NCBI RefSeq assembly: GCF_037479095.1
Contig: NZ_JBBGZW010000002.1
Coordinates: forward strand, 310,001 to 374,000
Length of the DNA stretch: 64,000 nucleotides
Direction: 5' to 3'
Source of the DNA: Pantoea nemavictus
GTDB taxonomy: Bacteria > Pseudomonadota > Gammaproteobacteria > Enterobacterales > Enterobacteriaceae
In this document: positions 33,428 through 42,964 of the stretch, piece by piece
How the letters are laid out: every line of letters begins with the position of its first letter
Numbering within the stretch: position 1 is the stretch's first letter
The notes under the pieces: model-generated
The model's input: the letters and a program-made list of their open reading frames with translations, nothing else
What the model was told of the DNA's origin: nothing
The model's database searches: none
Program-made: the position numbers and the translations under genes

Positions 33428-34318
33428 ATGTCTGAGAATCCCTCCATCGCCCTTATTGGACCGGGCGCGATTGGCACCACCATTGCGGCGGCCCTGCATG
33501 AAGTTGGGCGCACACCTACCCTTTGTGGTCGAACTGCGCACCCCCAACTGGAGCTGCGTCACGACAGCGGTAAGATTATCGTTCCTGGTCCGGTGCTCAC
33601 CAATCCGGCTGAAATTGCGCAGCCATTTGATCTGGTGTTCGTGGCGGTGAAAACCACGCAGGTGGCCGATAGCGCCGCGTGGTTGTCAGCGTTGTGTGGC
33701 GAACACAGCGTGGTGTGTGCGTTGCAGAATGGCGTGGAGCAGAAAACCCAACTTGCGCCGTATGTTAACGGCGCCAGCGTGCTGCCCTCGGTGGTGTGGT
33801 TCCCAGCCCAGCGCGAACCGGATGCCTCAGTGTGGTTGCGGGAGAAGCCGCGCTTAACGCTGCCTGATACGCCGCAGGCGCAGCGGGTGGTTGCCGCCCT
33901 GCGTGACACGCGCTGTGCGGTTGAGCTGTCTGATGATTTCCTTACTATTGCCTGGCGCAAGCTGCTGCAAAACGCGGTTGCTGGCTTGATGGTGCTGTCG
34001 AACCGTCGCGCTGGCATGTTTCAGCGTGAAGATATCAGCGCGCTGGCGCTCGCCTATCTGCGCGAATGTTTGGCAGTGGCGCGTGCAGAAGGCGCTGCGC
34101 TAAGCGATGACGTGCCACAGGAGATCGTGGAGCGCTTCCATCGGGCACCGGCCGATTTAGGCACCTCTATTCTGGCCGATCGCCAGGCCGATCGCCCGCT
34201 GGAGTGGGATATCCGCAACGGCGTGGTGCAGCGTTACGGTCGTGCCCGTGGCATTGCGACACCGATCAGCGATGTGATCGTCCCGCTGCTGGCGGCCGGC
34301 AGCGAAGGCCCGGGTTGA
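33428..34318 (+). CDS. 2-dehydropantoate 2-reductase family protein (PanE/ApbA-like)
   Basis: A 296-residue NADP-dependent reductase of the ketopantoate reductase family. GPGAIG at residues 11-16 is the dinucleotide motif, FVAVKTTQ and LQNGVEQ follow as in PanE, the catalytic Lys is in IAWRKLLQNAVAGLM, and the substrate-binding helix ends GIATPISDVIVPLL. ATG 33428 has AGGAG about 9 bp upstream. It is monocistronic and 215 bp from the cassette before it. True panE of enterobacteria usually lies next to yajL/thiI, so this may be a paralogue acting on another 2-oxo acid rather than the pantothenate enzyme. Confidence 0.85.
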   Translation: MSENPSIALIGPGAIGTTIAAALHEVGRTPTLCGRTAHPQLELRHDSGKIIVPGPVLTNPAEIAQPFDLVFVAVKTTQVADSAAWLSALCGEHSVVCALQNGVEQKTQLAPYVNGASVLPSVVWFPAQREPDASVWLREKPRLTLPDTPQAQRVVAALRDTRCAVELSDDFLTIAWRKLLQNAVAGLMVLSNRRAGMFQREDISALALAYLRECLAVARAEGAALSDDVPQEIVERFHRAPADLGTSILADRQADRPLEWDIRNGVVQRYGRARGIATPISDVIVPLLAAGSEGPG

Positions 34319-34651
34319 ATTAAAAGCGCCACGCCGCAAACGGTACGCCGCTTTCCTGGCCTGATTGCTCGGTAATGGGGCTATTAGCGGCGTGATTTTC
34401 CATCCGGTTAAGTGGCAGCCCCCTTCATACGTGCATTAATCTCCGCAATTGATTCCTTTCCCATTCCCCACATCTCCAGCGCAACGTTTCTTTATTTCCA
34501 CGCTTTGCAGTGATAAATGTCACAAACTTGCGCATTGTTAAAATCTTTACTAGGGTTTGCGCTTCTTTAGACTCTTATAGCTTTCTTTTCCTTTCGTGAA
34601 AACATGGCTGCGAAAGCTATAAGATCGCGCCACTTTTTCTCATGGAGGTTT
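34319..34651. other. Intergenic region with a CRP site before the ProP-like gene
   Basis: A 333-bp AT-rich spacer after the PanE-like gene. It holds the CRP-like site at 34509-34524 and the leader of the transporter gene. An open frame from 34604 reaches the transporter but the better start is downstream. I see no other gene. Confidence 0.6.
34509..34524 (+). promoter_or_regulatory. Probable CRP binding site
   Basis: AGTGA-TAAATG-TCACA matches the CRP core with one change. It lies 128 bp before the transporter ATG. The E. coli proP P1 promoter is known to be CRP-controlled, which agrees with this site. Confidence 0.6.
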
Positions 34652-36091
34652 ATGAGCACAGAAGCGAATTCCCATCAGTCGGCCACATCCAGCGGATTGA
34701 CCGTGGACGATATCACCGTCATCGACAACAAATTACTCAAACGCGCCGTCGGTGCTGCCGCGTTGGGTAATGCCATGGAGTGGTTTGATTTCGGTGTATA
34801 TAGCTATCTCGCCGTGATTATCGGCCAGGTGTTTTTCGCTGATGCCAGCGCGGCTGCCCAGCTGATTGCCTCGTTCGGGACTTTTGCGGCGGCATTCTTA
34901 GTACGCCCCATCGGTGGCCTGGTCTTCGGCCCGCTCGGCGATCGCATTGGTCGTCAGAAGGTGCTAGCGATAACCATGATCATGATGTCGATTGGTACCT
35001 TCTGCATCGGACTGATCCCGAGCTATGCCAGCATTGGCATCGCCGCACCGATTCTGCTGTTCGCCGCGCGCTTGCTGCAGGGCTTCTCCACCGGCGGCGA
35101 ATATGGCGGTGCCGCCACCTTTATCGCGGAGTATTCCACCGATAAGCGTCGCGGTTTTATGGGCAGTTTCCTTGAGTTCGGTACGCTCGGCGGTTATCTG
35201 CTGGGGGCCAGCCTGGTTACCGCCATGATCGCCTTCTTACCGCATCAAACCATGATGGATTGGGGCTGGCGTGTGCCGTTCTTCCTCGCCGCACCTTTGG
35301 GTCTGTTTGGCCTGTATATCCGTTTGAAGCTGGAAGAAACGCCGGCGTTTAAAGATCACATGGACAAGCGTGAAGAGATGGAGCACAACAAGCCGCGCTT
35401 GAGCGTGTGGCAGATGCTGCGCGATCAGCGCAAACCGCTGCTGAAATGTATTGGTCTGGTGCTGCTGTTTAACGTCTCCAACTACATGCTCACCGCCTAT
35501 ATGCCAAGCTATCTCACCGGCGTGCTCGGCATGAGTGAACTGTCCGGCCTGATGTTGGTGATGGTGATTATGTTTATCATGATGCCGCTGACGTTAATGT
35601 GGGGACATTTGACAGACCGCATTGGTCGCCGTCCGGTAATTGGTTTAGGTGCGCTGGGATTAATTTTGCTGGCAATCCCGAGCTTTATGCTGATCGGCAC
35701 CGGCAATATGCTGCTGGTATTTGCCGGACTGGCGGTGCTGGGGTTATTACATACCTGCTTCAGCGGCACCATGCCCGCGACGTTACCGGCGCTGTTTGTC
35801 ACGGACATTCGTTACAGTGCGTTGGCGATTGGTTTTAACCTGTCGGTTTCGCTGTTTGGTGGCACCACGCCATTGATCACTGCCTGGCTGGTGGACACTA
35901 CGCACAACAATATGATGCCGGCGTACTACATGATGGGTGCCGGGATTATTGGTTTGCTGACCGTATTAACGCTGAGTGAAACGGCGCGTAAACCGCTGAA
36001 AGGTTCATCACCGGCGGTGGCGACGGAAGCGGAAGCGCATCGCTTGATTGATAAGCTGCGTAAACGCAAAACGAAGCATAAACCGGCTTAA
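34652..36091 (+). CDS. ProP-like osmoprotectant:H+ symporter (MFS metabolite:H+ family)
   Basis: A 479-residue, 12-helix transporter clearly related to E. coli ProP: LGNAMEWFDFGVYSYLA, FLVRPIGGLVFGPLGDRIGRQK, CIGLIPSYASIGI, GFSTGGEYGGA, MGSFLEFG and DIRYSALAIGFNLSV all have close ProP counterparts. ATG 34652 follows TGGAGG. E. coli ProP ends in a long antiparallel coiled coil that tunes osmotic activation; here the tail after TARKPLKGSSPA is only about 25 residues, basic, and shows no heptads. Uptake of proline, betaine or a similar solute is likely, but osmosensing may be set differently. A CRP site lies upstream and the trehalose operon follows. Confidence 0.85.
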   Translation: MSTEANSHQSATSSGLTVDDITVIDNKLLKRAVGAAALGNAMEWFDFGVYSYLAVIIGQVFFADASAAAQLIASFGTFAAAFLVRPIGGLVFGPLGDRIGRQKVLAITMIMMSIGTFCIGLIPSYASIGIAAPILLFAARLLQGFSTGGEYGGAATFIAEYSTDKRRGFMGSFLEFGTLGGYLLGASLVTAMIAFLPHQTMMDWGWRVPFFLAAPLGLFGLYIRLKLEETPAFKDHMDKREEMEHNKPRLSVWQMLRDQRKPLLKCIGLVLLFNVSNYMLTAYMPSYLTGVLGMSELSGLMLVMVIMFIMMPLTLMWGHLTDRIGRRPVIGLGALGLILLAIPSFMLIGTGNMLLVFAGLAVLGLLHTCFSGTMPATLPALFVTDIRYSALAIGFNLSVSLFGGTTPLITAWLVDTTHNNMMPAYYMMGAGIIGLLTVLTLSETARKPLKGSSPAVATEAEAHRLIDKLRKRKTKHKPA

Positions 36092-36110
36092 CTTACAGCC
36101 TGCGAAATCA

Positions 36111-36138
36111 ATGAGGTTGCTGCTGCTGGCAACCTCAT
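36111..36138 (+). terminator. Hairpin after the ProP-like gene
   Basis: ATGAGGTTGC and GCAACCTCAT form a perfect 10-bp stem with an 8-base loop, 20 bp after the stop codon. The following CTGTTACT is only weakly T-rich. Confidence 0.6.
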
Positions 36139-36350
36139 CTGTTACTAAGCGAAGCGTTAAAATCCCCCTCTTATTCGATAATTTCCGAAACCCGCCTGAA
36201 ATCCGTTGGTAAGCGCCAGAAAAGGCCAAAATATCGACTATGATTTGATGTCCGACCCAACTTTTATCCCGATTTTTATATCGTTTTCAGCCAGTAGCGA
36301 ATCGCTTGATGTCGTCCATTGCCCCTGCGTGGGCTAAACGAGGCAATTGA

Positions 36351-38135
36351 ATGGAATTCAGATCATTTGAAAAATCCTGGGGCGCTGAGATTCTTGCGGA
36401 TAGCAGCGTCCGTTTTCGTGTTTGGGCACCTGGGCAGCGGCAGATTACGTTGAGACTTGCCGACAAGGATACGGCCATGGCGCAGGTGGGCGACGGCTGG
36501 TTTGAGCTGCAGCTCAGCGGCGTGGTAGCCGGTGCAGAGTATAACTTTGTGCTGGCTGACGGCACGGTGGTGCCGGATCCCGCCGCACGCGCGCAGCAGG
36601 GCGACGTCAATGGCCCTTCCCTGGTGATCGATGCGCACAACTATCGCTGGCAGCACACCGCCTGGCAAGGTCGGCCTTGGCAGGAGAGCGTGGTGTATGA
36701 GTTGCATATCGGCACCTTCACACCTGAAGGCACCTTTCGGGCAGCGATTGAGAAGTTGCCGTGGCTGGCGGAGTTAGGGATCACTCAGCTGGAAGTGCTA
36801 CCGGTTTCGCAGTTTGGTGGCAATCGCGGTTGGGGCTACGACGGTGTGTTGCTCTACGCACCTCACTCCGCTTACGGTTCGCCGGATGATTTCAAAGCCT
36901 TTATCGACGCCGCGCATGCGCACGGTTTATCGGTGGTGCTGGATATCGTACTCAACCATTTTGGTCCGGAAGGCAACTATCTGCCGCTGCTGGCACCTGA
37001 ATTCTTCCATCAGGAGCGTATGACGCCGTGGGGCGCGGGCATTGCTTATGATGTCGATGCCGTACGCCGCTATATCGTTGAAGCGCCACTTTACTGGCTG
37101 CAGGAATATAACCTCGATGGCCTGCGTTTTGATGCCATCGATCAAATTGAAGATAGCTCCAGCAAGCATGCTCTGATTGAGATCGCCGAGCGTATTCGCC
37201 GGGAGATTCCCGACCGCCCTATTCATCTCACCACCGAAGATTGTCGTAACGTCATCTTCCTGCATCCGCGCGACAAACAGGGTAACGCGCCGCTGTTTAG
37301 CGGCGAATGGAACGATGATTTCCACAATGCGGTGCATGTGTTCGCCACCGGTGAAACCCACGCCTATTACCAGGATTTCGCCGACGTGCCAGAGAAGTTG
37401 GTGGCGCGCGTGCTGACCGAAGGTTTTGCCTACCAGGGCGAACTGTCGCCGCAAAGCGGTCAACGTCGTGGCGTGCCCAGCGCCGGACAGCCACCGGTGG
37501 CGTTCGTCGATTTCATTCAGAACCACGATCAGGTCGGCAACCGTGCGCAGGGTGATCGATTAATCACCCTCGCCGGCAGCGATCGCACTAAGGTGCTGCT
37601 GGCGACGCTGCTGCTGTCACCGCATATTCCGCTGCTGTTTATGGGCGAAGAGTACGGCGAAACTAATCCGTTCCTGTTCTTCACCGATTTCCACGGTGAT
37701 TTAGCCAAAGCGGTACGTGAAGGCCGGGCCAAAGAGTTTACCGGCCACGCCGGTCATGACGAAGAGGTGCCCGATCCCAATGACCCGCAAACCTTCACGC
37801 GTTCGAAACTCGACTGGAACAAACTGCAAACGCCCGCAGGCCAAAGCTGGCTGGCATTGACGCGCGAGCTGCTGGCGCTGCGCCAGCAATATATTGTGCC
37901 GCTGCTGGCAGATGCCGGCGGCAACAGCGGCAAGGTGCTCGCCACGGCTGAAGGCTTTGTTGCCGTTAGCTGGCGTTTCCCGCAGGGCGAGCTGTCGCTG
38001 GCGTTGAATATCGGTACACCAAACCAACCGTTGCCGGATATGCCGGGCAGGACGATTTTCGCCTGGCCGCAAGAGGCTGAAGCATTGCCACAACACGCCA
38101 TCGTGGTGCGTTTGGCACAGGGAGCAACAACATGA
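36351..38135 (+). CDS. treZ: Malto-oligosyltrehalose trehalohydrolase
   Basis: A 594-residue GH13 enzyme that releases trehalose from maltooligosyl trehalose. It has an N-terminal CBM48-like domain (SVRFRVWAPGQRQITLRL) and the barrel motifs LDIVLNHFGPEGNY, GLRFDAIDQI (nucleophile Asp), LTTEDCRNV (acid/base Glu) and FIQNHDQVGNRAQGDR. QFGGNRGWGYDGVLLYAPH is typical of TreZ. ATG 36351 follows GAGG. The gene overlaps treY by 4 bp (ATGA). With treY and treX it converts glycogen or maltodextrin to trehalose, a stress protectant. It follows a ProP-like transporter, which suggests an osmotic-stress neighbourhood. Confidence 0.95.
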   Translation: MEFRSFEKSWGAEILADSSVRFRVWAPGQRQITLRLADKDTAMAQVGDGWFELQLSGVVAGAEYNFVLADGTVVPDPAARAQQGDVNGPSLVIDAHNYRWQHTAWQGRPWQESVVYELHIGTFTPEGTFRAAIEKLPWLAELGITQLEVLPVSQFGGNRGWGYDGVLLYAPHSAYGSPDDFKAFIDAAHAHGLSVVLDIVLNHFGPEGNYLPLLAPEFFHQERMTPWGAGIAYDVDAVRRYIVEAPLYWLQEYNLDGLRFDAIDQIEDSSSKHALIEIAERIRREIPDRPIHLTTEDCRNVIFLHPRDKQGNAPLFSGEWNDDFHNAVHVFATGETHAYYQDFADVPEKLVARVLTEGFAYQGELSPQSGQRRGVPSAGQPPVAFVDFIQNHDQVGNRAQGDRLITLAGSDRTKVLLATLLLSPHIPLLFMGEEYGETNPFLFFTDFHGDLAKAVREGRAKEFTGHAGHDEEVPDPNDPQTFTRSKLDWNKLQTPAGQSWLALTRELLALRQQYIVPLLADAGGNSGKVLATAEGFVAVSWRFPQGELSLALNIGTPNQPLPDMPGRTIFAWPQEAEALPQHAIVVRLAQGATT

Positions 38136-40618
38136 GTATTCCAACCGCGACGTACCGTATTCAGTTCCGTAACGGCATGACCTTTGATCGCGCTGCTGCG
38201 CTGGTGCCTTATCTCAAACGCCTCGGCATCAGCCATCTGTATGCCTCGCCGATTTTCAGCGCCACCGCCGAATCGACGCACGGCTACGACGTGATCGATG
38301 CCAATGAGATCGAACCGGCCATTGGCGGTCGTGCCGGTTTTGATCGTTTGGTTGCGGCGCTGCAGCAGGCGGACATCGGTTTGATCCTCGATATCGTGCC
38401 GAACCATATGGCGGCCTCGCTGGAGAATCGCTGGTGGCGTGATGTGATTGAGTATGGCGAAAGCAGCCGCTATGCCAATCACTTTGATATCGACTGGACG
38501 CGCCGCCTGACGCTACCGTTTCTTGGCGACAGCTTTGACAACGTGCTGGAAAACGGTGAGCTGAGCATTCAGGCAGATCCGCAAACGGGCCATCCGGCGC
38601 TGGCCTATTTCGACAGCTTCTATCCGCTCACGCCGGCGAGCTGGCAGGATCGCGCTGATGAAGTGCTTGCCATTACCGATGCCAAAGCGATTGCTGAACT
38701 GCATGATCAACAGCCGTGGCGCCTTATCAGCTGGCGCGACGCACGCAGCGAACTTTCCTATCGCCGCTTCTTTGAGATTACCGGTTTGGTGGGCGTGCGC
38801 GTGGAGGATCCGGCCGTATTTGCCGATTCTCACCGCTTGATTCTGGAGCTGGTGCATTCCGGCGCAGTCAGCGGTTTGCGTGTCGATCACGTTGATGGCC
38901 TGGCCGATCCGCAAGGCTATCTGCAGCAGCTACGCCGCGCCACCGGTGAGGATTGCTATATCACGGTGGAAAAAATCCTCGCCGAAGGTGAGCACATTCC
39001 CGCCGACTGGCCAATTTCAGGCACCACCGGTTACGAGTTTATTGCTGCGCTCTCACATGCGCTGATCGACGATGCGCAGATTGATACGCTGCATCTGGCG
39101 TATGAGTCCACCACCGGCGAACGCAACAACGTTGAAGCCGGATTACGCGTGGCGCGTGAACTGATGGTCGATCGCAATTTCGCCGGTGAATTTTCCCGCC
39201 TGCTGCAGCTGGCGACGCAGATTGCCGGCTCGGAACACCGCAACCTTGGCGAAGCGGAACTGCACGTTGCGTTGCGTGAGATCCTCATCGCCTTCCCGGT
39301 ATATCGCACTTACGGTCAGTTGAAGGGCATGCCGCTGGAGGGCGAGGAACTGCTGCAACAGGTGCTGGAGATCGTGAAAAACAGCGCCTCGCCGACGGTG
39401 CTGAGTTTGCTGCAGGCGATTTTACTGGGCGCGGTATCTGAAGAGAGCGAACACCATGCCCATGAATTCCGCATACGCTTCCAGCAGTTAACCGGACCGC
39501 TGATGGCGAAGTCGGTGGAAGATACCCTGTTCTTCCGCAATCACGTGGCGTTAGCCATCAATGAAGTAGGCGCTGAACCGTTGCCGCACGCCTTTTCGCT
39601 GGCGCACTTCCACAGCGAAATGCAGACGCGGCTGCAACAGCAGCCTGACGGCATCTCATCCACGTCAACCCACGATACTAAACGCGGTGAAGATGCGCGC
39701 GCGCGTCTATATACGCTAAGCGAAGCCCCTTCGCTGTGGGCCGAAAATGTCACGCGCTGGCGCCAGATTAATCAAGCGCAGGTAGTTGAACTGGAGGACG
39801 GTGCCGCACCGGAACCCGCGGTGGAGTGGATGCTGTATCAGGCATTAGCTGGCGTGTGGCCAACGACTCTGCAACCGCAGGACGCCAGCGAGCTGGAGTC
39901 GCGCTTTATCCCGTTTGTCGAAAAAGCGTTACGCGAAGCCAAGCTGCGCACTGACTGGGCTGAGAACAACGAAGCCTATGAAAAAGCGGTGCTGGATTAC
40001 GCGCGCCACCTGCTGTCGCCTGCCAATCAGCTGTTCCTCAGTGATTTCAGCCACGCCCTGCAGCCGTTTATTCAGGCTGGGCTGATCAACAGCCTGACGC
40101 AAACGGTGATCAAACTGACCGCGCCGGGCGTACCGGATATCTATCAGGGCAGCGAAGCGCTGGATTTCAGCCTGGTCGATCCCGATAACCGCCGCACACC
40201 CGACTTTGAGCAGCTGGAACAGCAGCTGGATGAATCGGCGTCTCCCGACTTTAACGATGCGCAACACTGGCTAAGCGGCAAGCTTAAACAGCAGGTGATT
40301 GCGCGCTTACTGCAGCTGCGTCGTGATTATCCGCAGCTGTTTCGCATGGGTGATTATCAGCCATTAAACGTTAGTGGCGAACATCAGGAGAAAGTGATTG
40401 CCTTTGCGCGCCAGGACAGCGACCACGCGCTGCTGGTGATCCTGCCGCGCCTGAGTTTCGACAACGCCCAATGGACGCAAACTGAAGTGGTATTGACCGA
40501 ATCACTTGCCCATCGCCACTACCGCAATCTCTGGACCGGCGCAACCGTGACGATTGGCGATTATATCGCGCTGGATGAGGCGGCCTCGAGTGCGCCATTA
40601 GTGCTGCTTAGCAACTAA
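38132..40618 (+). CDS. treY: Maltooligosyl trehalose synthase
   Basis: An 828-residue GH13 transglycosylase that turns the reducing-end alpha-1,4 bond of a maltodextrin into the alpha,alpha-1,1 bond of trehalose. Family features are the start IPTATYRIQFRNGMTFDRAA, LGISHLYASPIF, STHGYDVID, LDIVPNHMA, GLRVDHVDGLADPQGYL with the nucleophile Asp, ITVEKIL with the Glu, and STHDTKRGEDARAR late in the barrel. The length is within the usual range for TreY. The start overlaps treZ by 4 bp, so they are co-translated, and the debranching-enzyme gene follows after 34 bp. Confidence 0.95.
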   Translation: MSIPTATYRIQFRNGMTFDRAAALVPYLKRLGISHLYASPIFSATAESTHGYDVIDANEIEPAIGGRAGFDRLVAALQQADIGLILDIVPNHMAASLENRWWRDVIEYGESSRYANHFDIDWTRRLTLPFLGDSFDNVLENGELSIQADPQTGHPALAYFDSFYPLTPASWQDRADEVLAITDAKAIAELHDQQPWRLISWRDARSELSYRRFFEITGLVGVRVEDPAVFADSHRLILELVHSGAVSGLRVDHVDGLADPQGYLQQLRRATGEDCYITVEKILAEGEHIPADWPISGTTGYEFIAALSHALIDDAQIDTLHLAYESTTGERNNVEAGLRVARELMVDRNFAGEFSRLLQLATQIAGSEHRNLGEAELHVALREILIAFPVYRTYGQLKGMPLEGEELLQQVLEIVKNSASPTVLSLLQAILLGAVSEESEHHAHEFRIRFQQLTGPLMAKSVEDTLFFRNHVALAINEVGAEPLPHAFSLAHFHSEMQTRLQQQPDGISSTSTHDTKRGEDARARLYTLSEAPSLWAENVTRWRQINQAQVVELEDGAAPEPAVEWMLYQALAGVWPTTLQPQDASELESRFIPFVEKALREAKLRTDWAENNEAYEKAVLDYARHLLSPANQLFLSDFSHALQPFIQAGLINSLTQTVIKLTAPGVPDIYQGSEALDFSLVDPDNRRTPDFEQLEQQLDESASPDFNDAQHWLSGKLKQQVIARLLQLRRDYPQLFRMGDYQPLNVSGEHQEKVIAFARQDSDHALLVILPRLSFDNAQWTQTEVVLTESLAHRHYRNLWTGATVTIGDYIALDEAASSAPLVLLSN

Positions 40619-40652
40619 CACATTGTCTGTTAACGCTGTTTGAGGAAATAAC

Positions 40653-42728
40653 ATGGAAAACGGTAAGCCTACAGAAATTACAGCAGGTTCGGGACAAGTG
40701 CTTGGCGCTAACTTTGATGGCGAGGGCGTGAATTTTGCCCTGTTCTCGGCCTGTGCCGAGCGGGTTGAGCTGTGTTTATATGACGAGAGCGGTGAAAATG
40801 AGATTGCGCGTTTCGATTTGCCAGAATATACCCACGAAGTGTGGCACGGCTATATTCCCGGCTTACAGCCTGGCGCGCTGTATGGTTATCGCGTGCACGG
40901 CCCGTATGAGCCGGAAAACGGTCACCGCTTTAATCCCAACAAACTGTTGCTTGATCCTTACGCGCGCGAGCTGGCGGGCGAACTGCATTGGGATGAATCG
41001 CACTTTGCCTACGATTTGCTGCACGAAGATAAAGATTTAAGCTTCGATACTCGCGACAGCGCGCCGTTCACGCCGAAATGTCGCGTCATCGATCCTAACG
41101 AGTTTGACTGGCAGGATGCCAATCGCCCGAATATTCCGTGGTCGAAAACGGTGATTTATGAGGCGCACGTGAAAGGCTTCAGCCAGCTCAATCCGGCGGT
41201 GCCCGCTGAAATGCGCGGCACTTATGATGGTTTGAGCAATCAGGCTTCGATCGACTACATCAAAAGCCTCGGCGTCACCACCGTTGAGCTGCTGCCGGTG
41301 CACGGTTTTCCAGACGATCAGCATCTACTGGATCGCGGCCTGAAAAACTTCTGGGGCTATAACACGCTGGCCTTCTTCGCGCCGGCAACGCGCTACTTTG
41401 GTCCGCGCGGCATTCAGGGTTTCCGCGATATGGTGCGCGCTTTCCACGATGCCGGGATCGAGGTGATTTTGGATGTGGTGTACAACCACACGGCCGAAGG
41501 CAATGAGCTGGGCCCAACCTTGTCGTTTAAAGGCATCGACAACTACTCCTATTACCGCACGCTGCCAGATCAGCATCGCTACTACATCAATGACACCGGC
41601 ACCGGCAACACGGTAAATACCTCACATCCTCGCGTACTGCAGATGATCCTCGATTCGCTGCGCTACTGGGCTGAATCCATGCACGTGGACGGTTTCCGTT
41701 TCGATCTCGGTACCGTGCTGGGACGTGAACCGGAAGGCTTTGATCAGCGTGGCGGCTTCTTCGATGCCATCATGCAGGATCCGGTGCTCTCCAAACTGAA
41801 GCTGATTGGCGAGCCGTGGGATATCGGCCCGGGCGGCTATCAGGTGGGCGGCTTCCCGCCAGGTTGGGCGGAATGGAACGACAAGTATCGTGATACGGTG
41901 CGTGAATACTGGAAAGGTGACATGGTCACCAATGATTTTGCAGCACGCCTGCTCGGTTCCGGCGATCTCTACGATCAGCGCGGCCGTCGGCCCTGGGCCA
42001 GCATCAACTTCCTCACCGCCCATGATGGCTTCACCCTGAATGATTTGGTTTCGTACAACGAGAAGCACAACGAAGCCAATGGTGAAGATAATAATGATGG
42101 CCACAACGAGAACCGTTCGTATAACTACGGCGCTGAAGGCCCAACCGACGATGAAGGTATCAACGCGGTGCGCGAGCGGCAGAAGCGCAACTTCCTCGCC
42201 ACCCTGCTGTTCTCGCACGGTACGCCAATGCTATTGGCGGGAGATGAATTTGGCCGTAGCCAACTCGGCAACAACAATGGCTATTGTCAGGACAGTGAAA
42301 TCTCCTGGCTGCATTGGGAGAATTTGCCGCCCTCAGCCGATGCACTGCGCGATTTTACCCGCCAGGTACTGGCGTTGAGAGCCGCGCAGCCGCTGCTGCG
42401 CCGTGAAAGCTGGCGCGATGGCATGGATATCAAATGGTTCAACGCCGGTGGCGGATTCCAGCAGGCCGACCAATGGGATGATGGCACCACGCTCGGCGTG
42501 TATCTAGGCCGCCCTGACCTGCAGCCGGAAGATGGCATCTGGCATGACGTGCTGATGCTGTTTAATCCGTATGAAGGCAACGTACCGTTCCGCATCCCGC
42601 AGTTCGGTGAAGGTGGTTGGGTGCTGGAGCTTTCTACCTCCGACGGCGTGGAAAAGGGGTTGGTGATTACCAAAGAGAAGGATTTCGAGCTGGAAGGCCG
42701 AAGTATGGCGCTATTCCGCAGGCCTTGA
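40653..42728 (+). CDS. treX: Glycogen debranching enzyme (TreX/GlgX type isoamylase)
   Basis: A 691-residue GH13 debranching enzyme, close to GlgX/TreX. It opens with a CBM48 module (GANFDGEGVNFALFSACAER), then YEAHVKGFSQL, WGYNTLAFFAPATRYF, VILDVVYNHTAEGNELGP, GFRFDLGTVLGREP (nucleophile Asp), LIGEPWDIGPGGYQVGGFP (acid/base Glu) and LTAHDGFTLNDLVSYNEKHN. It removes alpha-1,6 branches and supplies linear maltodextrin to TreY and TreZ. Its GAGGAAAT ribosome site and the 34-bp gap place it in the same operon. The symbol treX rests on the context; by sequence alone it could be called glgX. Confidence 0.93.
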   Translation: MENGKPTEITAGSGQVLGANFDGEGVNFALFSACAERVELCLYDESGENEIARFDLPEYTHEVWHGYIPGLQPGALYGYRVHGPYEPENGHRFNPNKLLLDPYARELAGELHWDESHFAYDLLHEDKDLSFDTRDSAPFTPKCRVIDPNEFDWQDANRPNIPWSKTVIYEAHVKGFSQLNPAVPAEMRGTYDGLSNQASIDYIKSLGVTTVELLPVHGFPDDQHLLDRGLKNFWGYNTLAFFAPATRYFGPRGIQGFRDMVRAFHDAGIEVILDVVYNHTAEGNELGPTLSFKGIDNYSYYRTLPDQHRYYINDTGTGNTVNTSHPRVLQMILDSLRYWAESMHVDGFRFDLGTVLGREPEGFDQRGGFFDAIMQDPVLSKLKLIGEPWDIGPGGYQVGGFPPGWAEWNDKYRDTVREYWKGDMVTNDFAARLLGSGDLYDQRGRRPWASINFLTAHDGFTLNDLVSYNEKHNEANGEDNNDGHNENRSYNYGAEGPTDDEGINAVRERQKRNFLATLLFSHGTPMLLAGDEFGRSQLGNNNGYCQDSEISWLHWENLPPSADALRDFTRQVLALRAAQPLLRRESWRDGMDIKWFNAGGGFQQADQWDDGTTLGVYLGRPDLQPEDGIWHDVLMLFNPYEGNVPFRIPQFGEGGWVLELSTSDGVEKGLVITKEKDFELEGRSMALFRRP

Positions 42729-42744
42729 TCATCCCTTGCTGAAT

Positions 42745-42807
42745 GCGCAATAAATTGCGCCGCTACAGAATGAGCACACGTATCCGTAGCGGCGCGATTT
42801 ATCGCGC
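42745..42807. repeat. Two outward-facing half-elements of the dispersed palindrome
   Basis: GCGCAATAAATTGCGCCGCTAC at 42745-42766 corresponds to the right arm and GTAGCGGCGCGATTTATCGC at 42786-42805 to the left arm of the 58-bp palindrome, here in reversed order with a 19-bp spacer. The pair can itself form one large stem-loop between treX and the chemotaxis gene. Confidence 0.8.
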
Positions 42808-42873
42808 TCTGTTGTTATTCTCGCCAACGCTCGCTTTCCGCAACGATTTTTGCGCCCGCTGATAAAAATAAAT

Positions 42874-42900
42874 TAACTAAATTCCCTCATCTGCCGATGG
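42874..42900 (+). promoter_or_regulatory. Possible sigma-28 (FliA) promoter
   Basis: TAAC at 42874-42877, then 15 bp, then GCCGATGG at 42893-42900 fits the flagellar consensus TAAA-N15-GCCGATAA at 9 of 12 positions. It lies 65 bp before a chemotaxis receptor gene, the expected target class. Confidence 0.5.
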
Positions 42901-42964
42901 TTATTAATCTGCCCTGTTCTCTGCGCGCCGTTCGCAGGGAGGCTTTTAGATTAAGGATAATAAG

